From IMG/VR virus record IMGVR_UViG_3300043313_001319, positions 1 through 56,404 of that record: DNA of 56,404 nucleotides; one strand, given 5' to 3'. This DNA is from a virus. Under the pieces are notes generated by a model, which made no database searches, was not told the DNA's origin, and worked only from the letters and a program-made list of their open reading frames with translations. A program made the translations under genes and the position numbers. Shown in pieces: positions 40,449 through 47,422 of the stretch (within the stretch, counting starts at the first letter, position 1; each line of letters starts with the position of its first letter).

Positions 40449-40699
40449 TCGGAACGCGCAGAGATCTCACGCTCCAGGCCGCGCATGACCTCGATCCATT
40501 GAGCGCGCAGGGCGCCACGTGGCGTGCGCTCTCCGCGCTCCCACTGGCGGATTGCCGCACCGGTCACATCCATGGCCGTGGCCATATCGGCCACCGTCAG
40601 GCCGCAAGCTTCCCGGAGTTCGCGGCAGCGCGCCCCCTCGGGGAGGCTGTCGTTTTCCCTGATCCGTTGGCGAAGGTAGTTCAGCGCTGAGTCAGCCAT
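40445..40699 (-). CDS. XRE-family HTH regulator between terminase subunits
   Basis: ATG 40699 gives 84 residues; a frame to 40717 exists but would overlap the -10. The helix-turn-helix is LREACGLTVADMATAMDVTGAAIRQWERGERTP, with typical Q/W-E-G positions of XRE proteins. A promoter-like TTGACT (40729-40734), 16 bases, TCATCT (40707-40712) and seven bases to the ATG suggests a leaderless start. A perfect 14-bp palindrome CGTGACCGGTCACG lies at 40737-40750, inside the end of the upstream gene, and could be its operator. It may regulate packaging genes or immunity. Confidence 0.82.
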   Translation of the reverse strand: MADSALNYLRQRIRENDSLPEGARCRELREACGLTVADMATAMDVTGAAIRQWERGERTPRGALRAQWIEVMRGLEREISARSE

Positions 40700-40736
40700 G
40701 AGTTGAAGATGAGGCACCGATCAAAGAGAGTCAACA

Positions 40737-40750
40737 CGTGACCGGTCACG
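40737..40750. promoter_or_regulatory. 14-bp perfect palindrome upstream of the XRE gene
   Basis: CGTGACCGGTCACG is self-complementary and lies three bases upstream of the TTGACT -35-like hexamer of the XRE gene. It overlaps the last bases of the small terminase gene. The core GTGACNNGTCAC resembles the phage-wide TGACNNGTCA element. Confidence 0.55.
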
Positions 40751-41444
40751 CACTCTCAATCGTCCGCTGCTGATCCATGCCGCGCAGGATGCGCGCCGCC
40801 GCCCGCCGCTGATCGTCGGACAGGGCCAGGTCCGGCGAGAGCAGGACGGTGACCATGGCGGCCACGTGGCCCTGGGACAGCTCGACGCGACGCGAGTCCA
40901 GGTCCAGCTTCAGGATGCGCTCGGCCTCGGTGAACGCGCGGTCGTGCCAGGCCTCGAGCAGCTTCACCCAGATATGCACGCCGGGCGCGTACTCGCGCTC
41001 GACTGGCGTCAGCCCTTCCGCATCGTCGCCACCTCCCTCACCTTCACCGACGCGCTTCTCCTTGACGACGCCCCAGACCACCTCGGCCGGCAGCAGCTGC
41101 ATGCACATGGCCTCGACGGCGTCCAGGATGCCCATGGTCTGGTGGTAGGCCTCGAGCATGCCGGTGATGGGGTCGACCTCGCGCGGCACGCCGAACAGTT
41201 GCGCGGTGGCCTGGGCCTGGGCCATGGCCGCGGCCTCGATGTGCGATTCCGTCGCCCCGCCGTGCTTCCAGCACCGCCCCCAGCCGGGGTGCGACGTGCG
41301 CTTTCCCGACGGCTGACGACAGGTGCCCTCCCGTCCAGACGAGAGGGCGGCACCGCAGAACAGCGGGCCGCGCACCTTCGGGATGGGCGTCGGACGCAGG
41401 GCCTGAGAACTCACTATGCCCCCAATCCCCATCAAGTCGGGCAT
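40746..41444 (-). CDS. terS: Terminase small-subunit-like protein
   Basis: ATG 41444 gives 232 residues. A Cys/His segment (CRQPSGKRTSHPGWGRCWKHGG, residues about 45-66; shown here in two parts as CRQPSGKRTSH and PGWGRCWKHGG) is a DNA-binding zinc-ribbon-like motif found in small terminase-like proteins. A long helical region follows (AYHQTMGILDAVEAMCMQLL), and a C-terminal helix-rich part. Position immediately upstream of the XRE-TerL pair supports the terminase role. GTG 41414 is an alternative start. Confidence 0.65.
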   Translation of the reverse strand: MPDLMGIGGIVSSQALRPTPIPKVRGPLFCGAALSSGREGTCRQPSGKRTSHPGWGRCWKHGGATESHIEAAAMAQAQATAQLFGVPREVDPITGMLEAYHQTMGILDAVEAMCMQLLPAEVVWGVVKEKRVGEGEGGGDDAEGLTPVEREYAPGVHIWVKLLEAWHDRAFTEAERILKLDLDSRRVELSQGHVAAMVTVLLSPDLALSDDQRRAAARILRGMDQQRTIESA

Positions 41445-41457
41445 TACATCCCGATCA

Positions 41458-42114
41458 TCAAAGCGCCGTGACCAAGTGACGCGCCAAGTGTAGGCCCTCG
41501 ATGGCGTCCAGGACACCACGCACACGCGGCGGCGGCATGGACGCCACCAGGCCCTGCATCTTGACGTACTCGATCACCGCAGGCTTCGCGTACTTTGAGG
41601 GGATCTTGATGCCGCGCTCGGCAGCCAGCGTCTTGATCTGGCCGACCGTCATGGCCTCGACCTGCGTCACCGCCAGCGGTGCCAGCGACATCCGCTCAGC
41701 GCCCAGCCTCTCGACCTGGCCGCCGGCCCGCAGGTACTGGCCGGTATCAAACGACCCGTTCCACCACGCCGCCCACAGCCGCTCGTCATGCCGAGCGCAG
41801 CGCACCGTCACGACCGCGAGGAGTCCTGTACGCGGTATTGCCGCCAGCGACGCGACCACGCGCGTACTCCACCCCGATGAAAGCGCCACGGATTCGACGC
41901 GCCGAACCGCGCTGGGTACTCCAGCGTCGCTAGCACTCGAATCAATCTCATGTCCTGGCTCCAACACGATCGGGGCCGGCGCCACCTTGGCCGGCGGATG
42001 AAGGTCAGCGCGGATCTTCTCGCCGACCACGCGGTGATACTCGCCGCGCTCCGCCCGCCAGGCGTCGTCGCGGCGGGCGAACTCCGCCAGCCACTGCTCA
42101 GGACGCAACGTCAT
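41458..42114 (-). CDS. Protein with C-terminal SAP/Rho-N-like domain (218 aa)
   Basis: ATG 42114 overlaps the GNAT-like gene stop by four bases. The N terminus is helical and basic (EQWLAEFARRDDAWRAERG); the middle is beta-rich with VVTVRCARHDERLW and WNGSFDTGQYL. Near residues 155-185, VGQIKTLAAERGIKIPSKYAK is a Rho-N/SAP-like DNA-binding helical hairpin, very similar to one inside the MuF protein (VAQLRTLAKERGITVPPGTRK). It could be a DNA-binding accessory of packaging. Function unproven. Confidence 0.65.
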   Translation of the reverse strand: MTLRPEQWLAEFARRDDAWRAERGEYHRVVGEKIRADLHPPAKVAPAPIVLEPGHEIDSSASDAGVPSAVRRVESVALSSGWSTRVVASLAAIPRTGLLAVVTVRCARHDERLWAAWWNGSFDTGQYLRAGGQVERLGAERMSLAPLAVTQVEAMTVGQIKTLAAERGIKIPSKYAKPAVIEYVKMQGLVASMPPPRVRGVLDAIEGLHLARHLVTAL

Positions 42115-42572
42115 GCCAGAATCTCCCAGCGACAGCGAGCAACGCCGCCGTTCCCCACATCATCGCGCAGCTCGGCCAGCGCCACGCTGGACTCTTTCCA
42201 GGACCCTCGCGGCGCGAGATCGGCAACGCATTTCCAGCCAGCCGCGCGTAGAGATGCGCCAGACTCCTCGGCCTGCGTGTAAGTCACGCCCCTGCGGTAA
42301 CCCATCGCCTTGGCTGCGCGCCACGCCGCCCCGTAGAGCATCGAATTGGCGTTTGGCGTGCCATCGGTGCACGTTCTGTTGATCTCCACCGTCAGTCCAT
42401 CATCCAGCACTCGAGCCACCGGCCGCCCCGCCATGGCCACCCCGACAAGGCGCTCCCCGTTCGACAATCCGACCGAGAATTTGTGACCTCGGGGCGCCTT
42501 GTTATGTCGATGCAACTCGGTCACGAACGCGCATGCCTGCCTGAACGTCACCGGCACCACAGTGAGGCTCAC
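42111..42572 (-). CDS. GNAT-like phage protein (XF1762 family)
   Basis: The 153-residue protein has the pattern FVTELHRHNKAPRGHKFSVGL, GERLVGVAMAGRPVARVLDDG, TCTDGTPNANSMLYGAAWRAAKAMGY and a final GASLRAAGW, which together define the XF1762/DUF family of GNAT-fold proteins in phages (the two longest strings are given in part). The substrate is unknown, though a CoA-binding-like loop is present. It overlaps the SAP-like gene and lies two bases after RusA, so it belongs to the DNA-metabolism set. Confidence 0.75.
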   Translation of the reverse strand: MSLTVVPVTFRQACAFVTELHRHNKAPRGHKFSVGLSNGERLVGVAMAGRPVARVLDDGLTVEINRTCTDGTPNANSMLYGAAWRAAKAMGYRRGVTYTQAEESGASLRAAGWKCVADLAPRGSWKESSVALAELRDDVGNGGVARCRWEILA

Positions 42573-42573
42573 C

Positions 42574-42981
42574 TCAGATCACTACCCTGACTCGGACGCC
42601 GGGGTCGCCGTCGCCCACCTTCGAGCCGGACAGGCGCACCACCTGCACGTCGTCCTCGTACACCCCGGCGTCGGTCAGCGCGTCCAGCACGTTGCGATAG
42701 AGCTTGTCCAGGTCCCCAGACCGGACCGCGACCGGATCCCCGGACAGCACGAACTCCAGGTCGACCGCCACCGGCCCATCCAGTGGCCACGCCTGCGTCA
42801 CGCCGCGCATCTCCTGCTCGGCGCAGTACGCCACCAGCTTGCGCCAGCGCTTCGACGCCGGCGAGTCCTGCAGGACCGGGCGGCCGCCGGCACGGCCAGA
42901 GTTGACCACGTCCAGCGACCCCTTGGTCTTCGGCGGGCCGGACACCCAGAAGTTCAGCACCTCGACTCCCTGAATGCTCAC
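42574..42981 (-). CDS. RusA-type Holliday junction resolvase
   Basis: GTG 42981 overlaps the previous stop (GTGA) and gives 135 residues. The C-terminal core has GDLDKLYRNVLDALTDAG followed by VYEDDVQVV, containing the D-x-D-N and DD acid residues of RusA. A FWVSGPPKTKGSL segment opens the protein, as in phage RusA. It would resolve four-way junctions formed in replication or recombination. It is close to the helicase and primase genes. Confidence 0.82.
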   Translation of the reverse strand: MSIQGVEVLNFWVSGPPKTKGSLDVVNSGRAGGRPVLQDSPASKRWRKLVAYCAEQEMRGVTQAWPLDGPVAVDLEFVLSGDPVAVRSGDLDKLYRNVLDALTDAGVYEDDVQVVRLSGSKVGDGDPGVRVRVVI

Positions 42982-43292
42982 GAGCCCTCGACCCGGTACA
43001 ACCGCAGCTCGACATTCCCCGTGGCGCCGAAGTTCTCCGTCGTCATGCCGCGGATCTCCCATCGGCCCTCGACGCCCGGAAGCGTGTACGGCATGTTCGT
43101 GCGCAACTCGCCGGAGCCGCGACGGTCCGGAACGCTGGCCGCTGCGTAGTGCGCCTGGGCGAGGGCGGCCAGGGCCTGCACCACGGCAGTCAGAACCATC
43201 GTGCTTCCCTCATCGCGATCGATGGTCGCGTGCGCTTCCGCCAGCGCCTCGTCGCCCTTGCGCCGGTGCTCCGCTGCGTCCTCAGCCGGCAT
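42978..43292 (-). CDS. Hypothetical protein (104 aa)
   Basis: ATG 43292 overlaps the end of a small gene by 11 bases. The N terminus is helical and acidic (KGDEALAEAHATIDRDEGS), with a middle helix VLTAVVQALAALAQAHYA and a beta-rich C terminus. No family is recognised. It is coupled to RusA by a four-base overlap. Confidence 0.6.
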   Translation of the reverse strand: MPAEDAAEHRRKGDEALAEAHATIDRDEGSTMVLTAVVQALAALAQAHYAAASVPDRRGSGELRTNMPYTLPGVEGRWEIRGMTTENFGATGNVELRLYRVEGS

Positions 43293-43386
43293 GACCGAGC
43301 ACCGCCCCCCACATCGCCGCGGCCGCGCCCAGGATCATCAGAATCCCAGACGCGGTGACCACCACCCACGTCCGCTCGCTGATCAT
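43282..43386 (-). CDS. Single-TM micropeptide (34 aa)
   Basis: ATG 43386 overlaps the preceding small gene's stop (ATGA). The 34 residues begin MISERTWVVVTASGILMI and contain one hydrophobic segment (about residues 8-31). No ribosome site is obvious apart from coupling. A membrane peptide of unknown role. Confidence 0.5.
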   Translation of the reverse strand: MISERTWVVVTASGILMILGAAAAMWGAVLGHAG

Positions 43387-43493
43387 CGGGGCTTCACCGG
43401 GTGCGGCGTCGGGCGGGGCTGCGGCGGCAACGGCTTGGGCTGCGGGCGCATCGGCGGCGGTGGCTTCTGCGGGTTTGGTCGGTGACTCGACAT
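43383..43493 (-). CDS. Proline-rich micropeptide (36 aa)
   Basis: ATG 43493 has AAAGGG at eight to ten bases upstream, at the end of the helicase gene. The peptide is almost only Pro, Lys, Arg, Gln and His (NPQKPPPPMRPQPKPLPPQP). It overlaps the next gene by four bases. A host-factor ligand is possible, but the role is unknown. Confidence 0.5.
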   Translation of the reverse strand: MSSHRPNPQKPPPPMRPQPKPLPPQPRPTPHPVKPR

Positions 43494-43495
43494 GA

Positions 43496-45241
43496 TCATT
43501 TCCCTTTCATCGTCCACGACCCGAGCAACGGGTCGATACGCTTGCTGGCCAGCACCAGACTGACCATGTTGGAGACCTCGCCCATGCGGGCGCCCGGCGG
43601 GACGTAGACCCGTAGACGCTCGGCCAGGGCTACCAGCTTCGGCGTCGGCGGCCGGGCCCGCCACGCCCGTTCCTTGGTCGCCGTCGCCTTCTCCGATGCG
43701 GTCACGTCGCCCTCGGCCCAGGCCATCGCGTACGCCAGATCCTCGACCCCGCCGACCACCTGACGCATGGCCACCGGTCCGGTCTTGCTCACCGACACCA
43801 CGTCGAAGCCGAACCGCCCAGGCCCGCCTGCACCGCCCGAGAAATGGGTCAGCCACTGGTCGGCCCGCTTGGGCGCCCCGGGCACGATCATCAGGTACCG
43901 CTCGCCGGCCTCGATGAAGAACACGCCGGCCCGGGTCCGCAGCCACGCCATCGACGAGCCGGCGAACAGGTCAACCTCGGTCGCGATGAGCTTGCCGTCG
44001 CGACCCGCCAGCAACGCCGCCCGGGCGTCCTGCTGCCCCGGGGCCAATTCATCTGGATCTTCCAGTCCAATTTCCAGAATGTCCGCATCGAGTGGCTTCT
44101 TCTTCGGCGTGTCGTCGGGCGTCTCGCCGAACAGTTCGACCCCGGACACCAGCGAATGGGCCTTCGTCGCGCCCACCACGTCGAGCAGCAGCGCGTCGGT
44201 CTTGCCCGGCCACGGGCGCAGCGCCCGGCCGGCCATCTGGCGGTACAGCACCGGCGAGCGGGTCGGCCGGGCGATGACCACCCCGTCGGTCTCCGGATCG
44301 TCGAACCCCTCGGTGGCCAGCTGACAGTTGGCCAGGATTGGCGTCTCCCGCGCCCTGTACGCGTCCAGGACGGACTTTCGCTCCCCTGCGGCCATTCCCC
44401 CATGCACGAGCCCCGTAGGCCGTCCTGAGGCGTTCAGGGCGTCCGCGATGACCGACGCCGACGAGACCGTCGGCGCGAACAGGATGAGCTTGCGGTCCGG
44501 GGCGTGCTCGGCTACCGCCTTCGCGATGGCCTGCGGGGCGAGCGAGTCTTCGATGGCCTGCCCGAGGTCGCCTTCGCGGTAGTCGCCGCCGCGGCCCATG
44601 GTGCGCACCTGCGAGAGGTCCAGATCATCGACTTCGACATGCAGCCCGCGCGGTCGGACCAGGAAGCCCATGCCGATCATGTCGCTGATCGAGACCTGGT
44701 GGACGATGTCCTGCCAGACCGCGCCGAGCGCCTTGTCGTCGCCGCGCATCATCGTGGCCGTGAACCCGACGGCCACTGCCCCCTCGTCGGCCGCCACGCT
44801 CCCCATGGCCCCGTAATGCTCGAGCACCTGCAGGTACGTCGAGGCCACGGCGTGATGGCACTCGTCCACGATGATCAGGCCAACGTCGCGGATCATCCGC
44901 CGGCGGTTCTCCGAGCGCAGAGTCTGCACCGAGGCGCACACGATCCGGGCCAGGGTCTCGTTGGTGTTGCCCTGGACACGGCCGACCCGTTCGCCCGGAG
45001 CGACCGAGCGCATTTTGGCGATGGCCTGGTCGACGAGCTCGGTGGTGTGGGCCAGCACCAGCACCCGGGTATCCGGGCGCTGCGCCCGCCAGCGACGGGC
45101 GATGTGCGCGAAGCCCACGGTCTTGCCGGCCCCCGTCGGCCACACAACCGCCGGCCGACGCATCCCGCGCCCCAGCGCCGTGAACACGGCGTCCACGCCC
45201 TCGGCCTGGTAGGGCCGGAGCGACAACATCTGAGCGCTCAC
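43496..45241 (-). CDS. SF2 DEAD/DEAH-type helicase
   Basis: GTG 45241 overlaps the methyltransferase stop (GTGA) and gives 581 residues. Motifs: RPYQAEGV (Q-like), PTGAGKTVGFAHIA (I), LVLAHTTELVDQA (Ia), IIVDECHHA (II, DECH), VGFTATMMRGD (III), VHGGMAAGERK and QMAGRALRPW (V-VI, with the Arg finger). It resembles the phage and EcoR124-type DNA translocases and restriction-helicase-like proteins. It likely unwinds DNA for replication or recombination. Confidence 0.92.
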   Translation of the reverse strand: MSAQMLSLRPYQAEGVDAVFTALGRGMRRPAVVWPTGAGKTVGFAHIARRWRAQRPDTRVLVLAHTTELVDQAIAKMRSVAPGERVGRVQGNTNETLARIVCASVQTLRSENRRRMIRDVGLIIVDECHHAVASTYLQVLEHYGAMGSVAADEGAVAVGFTATMMRGDDKALGAVWQDIVHQVSISDMIGMGFLVRPRGLHVEVDDLDLSQVRTMGRGGDYREGDLGQAIEDSLAPQAIAKAVAEHAPDRKLILFAPTVSSASVIADALNASGRPTGLVHGGMAAGERKSVLDAYRARETPILANCQLATEGFDDPETDGVVIARPTRSPVLYRQMAGRALRPWPGKTDALLLDVVGATKAHSLVSGVELFGETPDDTPKKKPLDADILEIGLEDPDELAPGQQDARAALLAGRDGKLIATEVDLFAGSSMAWLRTRAGVFFIEAGERYLMIVPGAPKRADQWLTHFSGGAGGPGRFGFDVVSVSKTGPVAMRQVVGGVEDLAYAMAWAEGDVTASEKATATKERAWRARPPTPKLVALAERLRVYVPPGARMGEVSNMVSLVLASKRIDPLLGSWTMKGK

Positions 45242-46311
45242 AGCGCCACCAGGCCCGCACGCGCCATACGCTCGGCGATGAGCGGCAGGTACGTCGCCTC
45301 GCGCTCGATGCCGATGCAGCGCATGCCCTCGGCCACGCACGCCTCGACCGTCGTGCCGGACCCGGCGAACGGCTCAAGCACGATCCCGTCGGCCGGCGTC
45401 ACCAGGCGCACCAGCCAGCGCATCAGATCCAGCGGCTTCACGGTCGCATGCGCCACCCCGTCGACCTTCGGTCGCTCACGCGTCGGCGCCTTCGCCTGGT
45501 AGCGGAACACTGGAAAGAACCGCGAGGCAATCTCGCTCTGCTCGTCGAGCTCGCCCGCAGCCATCTCGTCCAGGACCACGTTGGCCGGCCAGCGGCCAGC
45601 GTCATGCGGCTCGAAGATGCGCTGGTCGCGCTGATCGGAACCGTAGATCGTGCCCTGATTCCCGCTCTGACCCTGCACCGTGCGCGGCACGTCACCTGCC
45701 ACCCGGCAGGCGTCGATGTTGAGCGCCCCGGTCCCGTGCGCCAGGACGTTGGCGGCCACGGTCCCAACCAGCGGCTTGCGGGCGACCACGATCGGCTCGT
45801 GCGCCGGCTTCAGTGCCGTGCCCCACCCGGCCCAGCGCTTCGCGTCGTCAGTCGCGGGGGCGGTGAGTGACGATGCACCAGTGTTTCCGCCTTGATAGAT
45901 GCCCTCATATTCGACGCCGGATATGGGCCGATGATTCGGATTAGCGCCGATCACTGCACGCTCAGCACAGGCCGCCTTGTCGATCGCCTTCGACACGTCC
46001 AACGACTTCGGGAAGCCGGAGCCGTACAGCCACGCGATCGAATCGCGGATCTCGAACCCGGCGTCCTCGATGGCGCAGGCCATCCGATGCGAGGTCCGCG
46101 TCCCGCCGAACGCCAGCAGGTGCCCGCCGGGCTTGAGTACACGCAGGCACTGCTTCCAGAGCTCGACGTTGTAGGCGATGCCGGACCGGTCCCAGGTGCG
46201 GCCCATGAAGCCCAACTCGTAGGGCGGGTCGGTGACGATCGAGTCGACGAGGCCATCGGCCAGTCCGGCCAGGACGTCGAGCGAGTCGCCGTTGTAGATC
46301 ACCGCGCGCAT
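45238..46311 (-). CDS. DNA methyltransferase (N6-A/N4-C, DPPY type)
   Basis: ATG 46311 shares one base with the upstream stop; the enzyme is 357 residues. The catalytic motif is TDPPYELGFMGR near residues 30-40, and the SAM-binding motif VLEPFAGSGTTVEAC is at residues about 315-330, the order DPPY before FxGxG of class beta enzymes. It is the second DNA methyltransferase of this phage, with a different catalytic motif from the one at 19875 (TSPPY). With the helicase downstream it could form a self-protection or replication-timing unit, but no nuclease partner is visible. Confidence 0.9.
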   Translation of the reverse strand: MRAVIYNGDSLDVLAGLADGLVDSIVTDPPYELGFMGRTWDRSGIAYNVELWKQCLRVLKPGGHLLAFGGTRTSHRMACAIEDAGFEIRDSIAWLYGSGFPKSLDVSKAIDKAACAERAVIGANPNHRPISGVEYEGIYQGGNTGASSLTAPATDDAKRWAGWGTALKPAHEPIVVARKPLVGTVAANVLAHGTGALNIDACRVAGDVPRTVQGQSGNQGTIYGSDQRDQRIFEPHDAGRWPANVVLDEMAAGELDEQSEIASRFFPVFRYQAKAPTRERPKVDGVAHATVKPLDLMRWLVRLVTPADGIVLEPFAGSGTTVEACVAEGMRCIGIEREATYLPLIAERMARAGLVAL

Positions 46312-46529
46312 CACGCCACCAGCAGCGCCGCGGCGCCCTGCGTCTCCAGAAACCGGACCCGACGCAGCGCGGCGTCGAGGCGACGGACGAGGTCGCGCTC
46401 AACCCGGCCCTCCCCGAACGCCAGGCGGTAGCGGTCCATGCGGTCTCTGGCCAACCACAGGCTGCGCTTGGCCACGTCCAGCTCGATGTCCAAAAGGCTC
46501 ATGCTCGTCGTCTCCCCAACTCCGGTCAT
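46311..46529 (-). CDS. Leaderless helical protein (72 aa)
   Basis: ATG 46529 lies seven bases after TAGGGT of the promoter at 46537-46565. The residues DIELDVAKRSLWLARDRMDR and DLVRRLDAALRRVRFLE form a helical hairpin. It is coupled to the methyltransferase by one base. No family is recognised; a small DNA-binding or anti-restriction role is possible. Confidence 0.6.
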   Translation of the reverse strand: MTGVGETTSMSLLDIELDVAKRSLWLARDRMDRYRLAFGEGRVERDLVRRLDAALRRVRFLETQGAAALLVA

Positions 46530-46536
46530 GCCCTGA

Positions 46537-46565
46537 ACCCTACGAACGACCTAGTGACATGTCAA
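46537..46565 (-). promoter_or_regulatory. Leaderless promoter/operator
   Basis: On the minus strand TTGACA (46560-46565), a 17-base spacer and TAGGGT (46537-46542) are followed after seven bases by ATG 46529. The element CTTGACATGTCACTAGG lies across -35 and spacer and also encodes the last residues (LDMSLG) of the zinc-rich gene upstream. Confidence 0.78.
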
Positions 46566-46776
46566 GTAGTCGAAGGGCCTGCGCCCGCAGCCCGTTGATC
46601 GTCCGCAGGTTGCGCCGAGCGCAGCAGCCTTCCCCGACCGATGCCAGATCCCACCGGCCCCAGCACGGGCATCCCCAGGGCTCGTCCTTCCCGCAATCCC
46701 GCCCCCGGGCCTCATGGCACCGGCACGGGTAAACCGAGCCCAGAGGCACCCGCGCGGCCACCCAGGTGCCGATCAT
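46540..46776 (-). CDS. Cys-rich small protein (78 aa)
   Basis: ATG 46776 overlaps the preceding stop (ATGA). The 78 residues contain seven Cys (YPCRCHEARGRDCGK, CPCWG, CCARR), probably two zinc sites, and a C-terminal helix that ends inside the operator. No family is recognised, but the pattern resembles small actinophage regulators. It is coupled to the wHTH-like gene. Confidence 0.65.
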   Translation of the reverse strand: MIGTWVAARVPLGSVYPCRCHEARGRDCGKDEPWGCPCWGRWDLASVGEGCCARRNLRTINGLRAQALRLLDMSLGRS

Positions 46777-47063
46777 CCCGCCGGTCGCCGATACCAGGCC
46801 GACTGCACCATGCGGTCCGGACGACTGCGCTGAGGCTCGAGCCGCAGTTCGACCTCGAGGTGCCCAGCTTTCGCCGCGCCGCGCAACAGATTCTTGATCG
46901 TCGAGACGGCGAGCCCGAGACGCGCGGTCTCGACGTTCGCCACGTCTGGACCGCGGACCCAGACGTCGGGCGGCAATGAATCCCAGAGTGATTGCCAAGC
47001 CGGCCCGATGCGTTCACCGAGGCTCGGATATCCGGGCGCGAAGTCTGGCGCTGATGTCGTCAT
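46773..47063 (-). CDS. wHTH-like DNA-binding protein (96 aa)
   Basis: ATG 47063 follows TAGAGT after eight bases, a leaderless start with TTGCCA (47096-47101) as -35, spacer 18. The sequence WQSLWDSLPPDVWVRGPDVANVETARLGLAVSTIKNLLRGA suggests a helix-turn-helix (ETARLGLAVSTIKNLL), followed by a winged beta part (HLEVELRLEPQ). It sits directly beside the iteron region, so it could bind the origin or regulate replication. The role is inference. Confidence 0.65.
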   Translation of the reverse strand: MTTSAPDFAPGYPSLGERIGPAWQSLWDSLPPDVWVRGPDVANVETARLGLAVSTIKNLLRGAAKAGHLEVELRLEPQRSRPDRMVQSAWYRRPAG

Positions 47064-47071
47064 AGCTGGCG

Positions 47072-47101
47072 ACTCTAAGCGCCCCTAAGACTCAATGGCA
47101 A
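47072..47101 (-). promoter_or_regulatory. Leaderless promoter of the wHTH gene
   Basis: On the minus strand TTGCCA (47096-47101), an 18-base spacer and TAGAGT (47072-47077) precede ATG 47063. It has no TGACNNGTCA element, unlike other leaderless promoters, so it may be constitutive or under other control. Confidence 0.5.
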
Positions 47102-47123
47102 TTTCTTCTTCTCAACCACCAAC

Positions 47124-47419
47124 CCGGACAGCCCTGCCCGGTCGGGGGTGTCTGTAGACACACCCCCTGTCCGGACAGCCGTGGGAGAGGGGCGACGGAC
47201 ATGTCCCGGACAGCCCCTGTCCGGGGTCTGACCTGCGCTTTTACGCCAACCCGGACAGCACCCGGACAGCGGACAAGATCCATCTGTCCGATGATCTTGT
47301 CCGCCCCCCTTGTCCGGGGAGTATGCCCGAGTTTGTCACGACTTTTAGCCCATGATCGTTGATCTTGCGGACAGCGCCCAGAAGATGATCTACAAAGCCG
47401 CAGGTCAGACCCCGGACAG
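47124..47419. repeat. Iteron-like CCGGACAG repeat cluster, candidate origin
   Basis: Eight exact CCGGACAG or reverse-complement copies lie at 47124, 47167/47171 (a palindromic pair), 47206, 47217, 47251, 47262 and 47412 (start positions), with degenerate copies near 47284, 47295, 47310 and 47368. A 10-bp inverted repeat GGACAAGATC/GATCTTGTCC spans 47271-47302. The region is otherwise noncoding (47064-47422) and has local A/T runs. It lies beside the primase-polymerase gene, as in replicons with iteron-bound initiators. Confidence 0.72.
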
Positions 47420-47422
47420 CAG

